Of a DNA stretch of 24,230 bases, positions 22,354-24,230 are shown piece after piece. The notes beneath the pieces are model-generated. The model made no database searches. It was not told the DNA's origin and saw nothing but the letters and a program-made list of their open reading frames with translations. The stretch covers positions 1 to 24,230 of the IMG/VR virus record IMGVR_UViG_3300017773_000135. One strand, 5' to 3'. The stretch's first letter is position 1. Each line of letters opens with the position of its first letter. A program made the position numbers and the translations under genes. This stretch comes from a virus.

Positions 22354-23195
22354 TGGCTAAAGTAGAAGTTACTTTTATTCGAATAAACGCATCGTCTTCT
22401 TATTCAGCACCAAGAAGCAGCATTTCCTATTCGGATATAAAAAGCTCTATTACTTTTAGTGATATAACTGCTGCCGAAGTTATTCTTGATTACGATACTA
22501 AGAATCGTTACTTCCGCGACGAAGGCTTCAGCGTAGCAGATATTGCCACACTAACAACCAACAAAATTTTTACAGACACACTCGACAACATTTCTGACTC
22601 ACTGCAGTCAATTGATACAGACAAAAGTTTAGGTGACGATTTTTCAATTGGCGATTTTGCATATGTGCTTCTTACTATACAACGTCAATTCGCTGACTCT
22701 ATATCTATTGGGGACAGCTCTGCGCTGACCGCCGGAATAAATAGATATGAAGTTTTAAATGCAGACGACGTATTTAATTACACATACAGCAAGTCTGTAG
22801 TAGATTCCGCAGTAGTGTTTGATTCACCCACTACTTCGTTTGATTCCTTAAAAGCAGAAGGCATATCAGTGTCAGATGTTTTTTCTCGAACACTCACTTT
22901 CTCAAGAGCGTTTACCGACACCATTACGATGGATGATTTCACTGATATTGGTGCAATCACAAAAGACACGGTTGGTAATAAATCTAACGCTGTGTCGTTT
23001 ATTGATACACAAACTTTTGCTACTGAGAAAGGCGTTATTGATACGCCAGTTCTTACTGACCTTTACACGTCAGTATTTGTTACAAGCCGTGCAGACACAG
23101 TGTCTGTTGCCGACTCGATCACTGTATTAAATAGGTCGTTAGCGCCCTCTCGCCTAAATGCTGGGGCGTTTAACACAGCTACTTTAAATAATTAG
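22353..23195 (+). CDS. Repetitive fibre-like protein (D-S/T-rich)
   Basis: A 280-aa protein starting by TAATG overlap. From about residue 20 it is built of irregular repeats around Asp-Ser/Thr with alternating hydrophobics: ISYSDIKSSITFSDI, FADSISIGDSSALT, VVDSAVVFDS, GISVSDVFSRTLTFSRAFTD, FIDTQTF and RADTVSVADSITVL. The spacing suggests a beta-strand repeat fibre. It ends LNAGAFNTATLNN, a Asn/Ala-rich tail I associate with marine phage fibre-type proteins. No catalytic motif. Probably part of the tail fibre or a fibre-associated protein; rapid divergence would be expected. Confidence 0.68.
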   Translation: MAKVEVTFIRINASSSYSAPRSSISYSDIKSSITFSDITAAEVILDYDTKNRYFRDEGFSVADIATLTTNKIFTDTLDNISDSLQSIDTDKSLGDDFSIGDFAYVLLTIQRQFADSISIGDSSALTAGINRYEVLNADDVFNYTYSKSVVDSAVVFDSPTTSFDSLKAEGISVSDVFSRTLTFSRAFTDTITMDDFTDIGAITKDTVGNKSNAVSFIDTQTFATEKGVIDTPVLTDLYTSVFVTSRADTVSVADSITVLNRSLAPSRLNAGAFNTATLNN

Positions 23196-23205
23196 GAGAC
23201 ATTTA

Positions 23206-23631
23206 ATGTTACAAGATAATTTAAAAATGACAGGCCATTTGGCCATTGCAGTAAACAACGAAGTTGTTCAAGAGGTGCCAAACCTGGTTGTGACTTCTGG
23301 TAAAGGCTACGTAGCTAGTCGCATGAAAGACGGCACTGTAAATGCCATGTCTCACATGGCTATTGGTACTGGTTCTACAGCAGCTGCAGCTGGTAACACA
23401 GCCCTTGGTGCAGAAGCAGATCGCAACTCTTTAACTAGCTCTACTGTTAGTGGCGGCACTATAACTTATGTTGCTACTTTCGGTGCTGGTGAGGGAACAG
23501 GGGCAATAACTGAGGCTGGATTACTTAACGCTAGCTCTGGCGGAACTATGCTTTGTCGTACGGTTTTTGCGGTGGTAAACAAGGGCGCACAGGACTCGAT
23601 GACTATTACGTGGAGCGTCACTGTAAGTTAA
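23206..23631 (+). CDS. Tail fibre/tip-like protein, 141 aa
   Basis: A 141-aa protein with AGGAG upstream. It begins MLQDNLKMTGHLAIAVNNEV and contains VPNLVVTSGKGYVASRMKDG (24-43), then MSHMAIGTGSTAAAAGNTAL (49-68) and a closing beta region (TVFAVVNKGAQDSMTITWSV). The NLVVTSGK...A.RM...HMAIGTGST.....NT.L pattern is widespread in phage tail-fibre or tail-tip proteins, as I recall it. It has no enzyme motif. It sits between the repetitive fibre-like gene and the next fibre gene, so it is likely a structural piece of the receptor-binding apparatus. Confidence 0.75.
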   Translation: MLQDNLKMTGHLAIAVNNEVVQEVPNLVVTSGKGYVASRMKDGTVNAMSHMAIGTGSTAAAAGNTALGAEADRNSLTSSTVSGGTITYVATFGAGEGTGAITEAGLLNASSGGTMLCRTVFAVVNKGAQDSMTITWSVTVS

Positions 23632-23658
23632 TTTTATTAACAGCCCGAGGTATTTAAG

Positions 23659-24230
23659 ATGGCGGTAAAGTTTAGTAACAACGCTGCTACGCTGTTAGCT
23701 GCAAATGCAACGAACTCTGACACAACATTAACTGTGTCAGATGGCTCAGTGTTCCCTTCCCTTTCCGGTTCGGATCATACATACGTAACGTTAGAAGACG
23801 TAAACGCAAATCGAGAAATCGTAAAAGTTACTGCGATAAGTGGTAACAGTCTTACAGTTGTCCGGGCACAAGATGGCACTACTGCGCGTGCGTTTTCTAC
23901 TGCAGATAAATGTGAGCTGCGCGTTATTGCTGCTTTACTAAACGATCTAAGCACTCAAGGTGATACAGAATCTGTCTCCATATCTGGAGATACGATGACA
24001 GGCAACCTATCTCTTGGCGATAACGTCAAGGCTACGTTTGGTGCTGGTGATGATTTAGAGATTTACCATGATGCTAGTGCAAGCTATATCGAAGAAAAAG
24101 GAACAGGCTCTCTTTACATAAAAGGCACTCAGTTGCGGATGCAAGCAACTGACGGAACTACTTATCTTGAAGCAAACGATGGTGGAGCAGTAACACTAAA
24201 GCATAGTGGAACTACTGTCTTTAACACCAC
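23659..24230 (+). CDS. Tail fibre protein, 5' part (runs off the window)
   Basis: ATG 23659, with GAGG at 23647-23650, opens a frame that is still open at the right edge (190 codons seen). Residues 1-90 hold a beta unit (SDTTLTVSDGSVFPSLSG; HTYVTLEDVNANREIVKVTA; NSLTVVRAQDGTTARAF) resembling fibre-attachment modules. After a linker, SGDTMTGNLSLGDN (109-122) and FGAGDDLEIYHDASASYIEE (127-146), with GTGSLYIKG (148-156), form the G-DDLEIYHD repeat typical of phage fibre and tail-spike shafts. It is probably the main fibre; the receptor-binding end is outside the window. Confidence 0.82.
   Translation, partial: MAVKFSNNAATLLAANATNSDTTLTVSDGSVFPSLSGSDHTYVTLEDVNANREIVKVTAISGNSLTVVRAQDGTTARAFSTADKCELRVIAALLNDLSTQGDTESVSISGDTMTGNLSLGDNVKATFGAGDDLEIYHDASASYIEEKGTGSLYIKGTQLRMQATDGTTYLEANDGGAVTLKHSGTTVFNT

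Noticed and set aside
1-24230. CRISPR array, insertion sequence or attachment site
   Set aside because: No regularly spaced repeats, transposase, terminal inverted repeats or integrase are visible; the only tandem repeat is the in-frame scaffold repeat.

Overview
The window is a contiguous late-gene segment of a tailed double-stranded DNA phage. It contains packaging, capsid, head-tail adaptor, internal virion (ejection), lysis and tail-fibre genes. There is no tape-measure, sheath, tail-tube or integrase gene and no bacterial gene, so a short-tailed (podovirus-like), probably lytic phage is the best reading. Several products look like proteins I associate with marine phages: the DUF5872-like basic protein, the DUF4043/N4-gp56-like capsid, the DUF6682-like adaptor and a very large protease-bearing virion protein. 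The host cannot be fixed from this sequence. No tail nozzle gene, DNA polymerase or RNA polymerase is visible; they may lie outside the window.

Layout: the first 109 bases are the start of a leftward gene, probably the head of an early or replication operon. Bases 110-362 form a divergent control region with direct repeats, a small palindrome and A/T tracts. Everything else is rightward: a zinc-ribbon HNH nuclease (363-833); a packaging block (859-3563: small hypothetical protein, small terminase, K/A-rich peptide, zinc-ribbon miniprotein, large terminase); portal (3566-5689); scaffold (5700-6716); two very basic proteins (6729-7419); four overlapping small genes, two of them clearly membrane proteins (7428-8258); an isolated capsid cassette with promoter-like motif, structured leader, capsid gene and terminator (8273-9688); a head/adaptor block (9707-11857); four probable internal virion proteins, the last 1853 aa with an HELGH protease motif (11857-20801); a four-gene lysis cassette (20811-21923); and a receptor-binding/fibre block cut by the right edge (21979-24230).

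The most notable non-coding signal is a roughly 20-bp motif resembling TAATACCTATACTAATATTG. It occurs at four sites, all at module boundaries and all pointing into the module that follows: leftward at 331-350, and rightward at 835-854, 8273-8292 and 21936-21955. Its first six bases equal those of T7-type promoters. I infer a phage-specific promoter family, possibly read by a single-subunit RNA polymerase encoded elsewhere. The capsid cassette then resembles T7 gene 10 in logic: dedicated promoter, structured leader, strong ribosome binding site, terminator immediately after.

Several genes shorter than about 60 codons were found by reading the sequence directly: 1600-1776, 1778-1933, 8154-8258 and 21185-21289, plus the two genes cut by the window edges.
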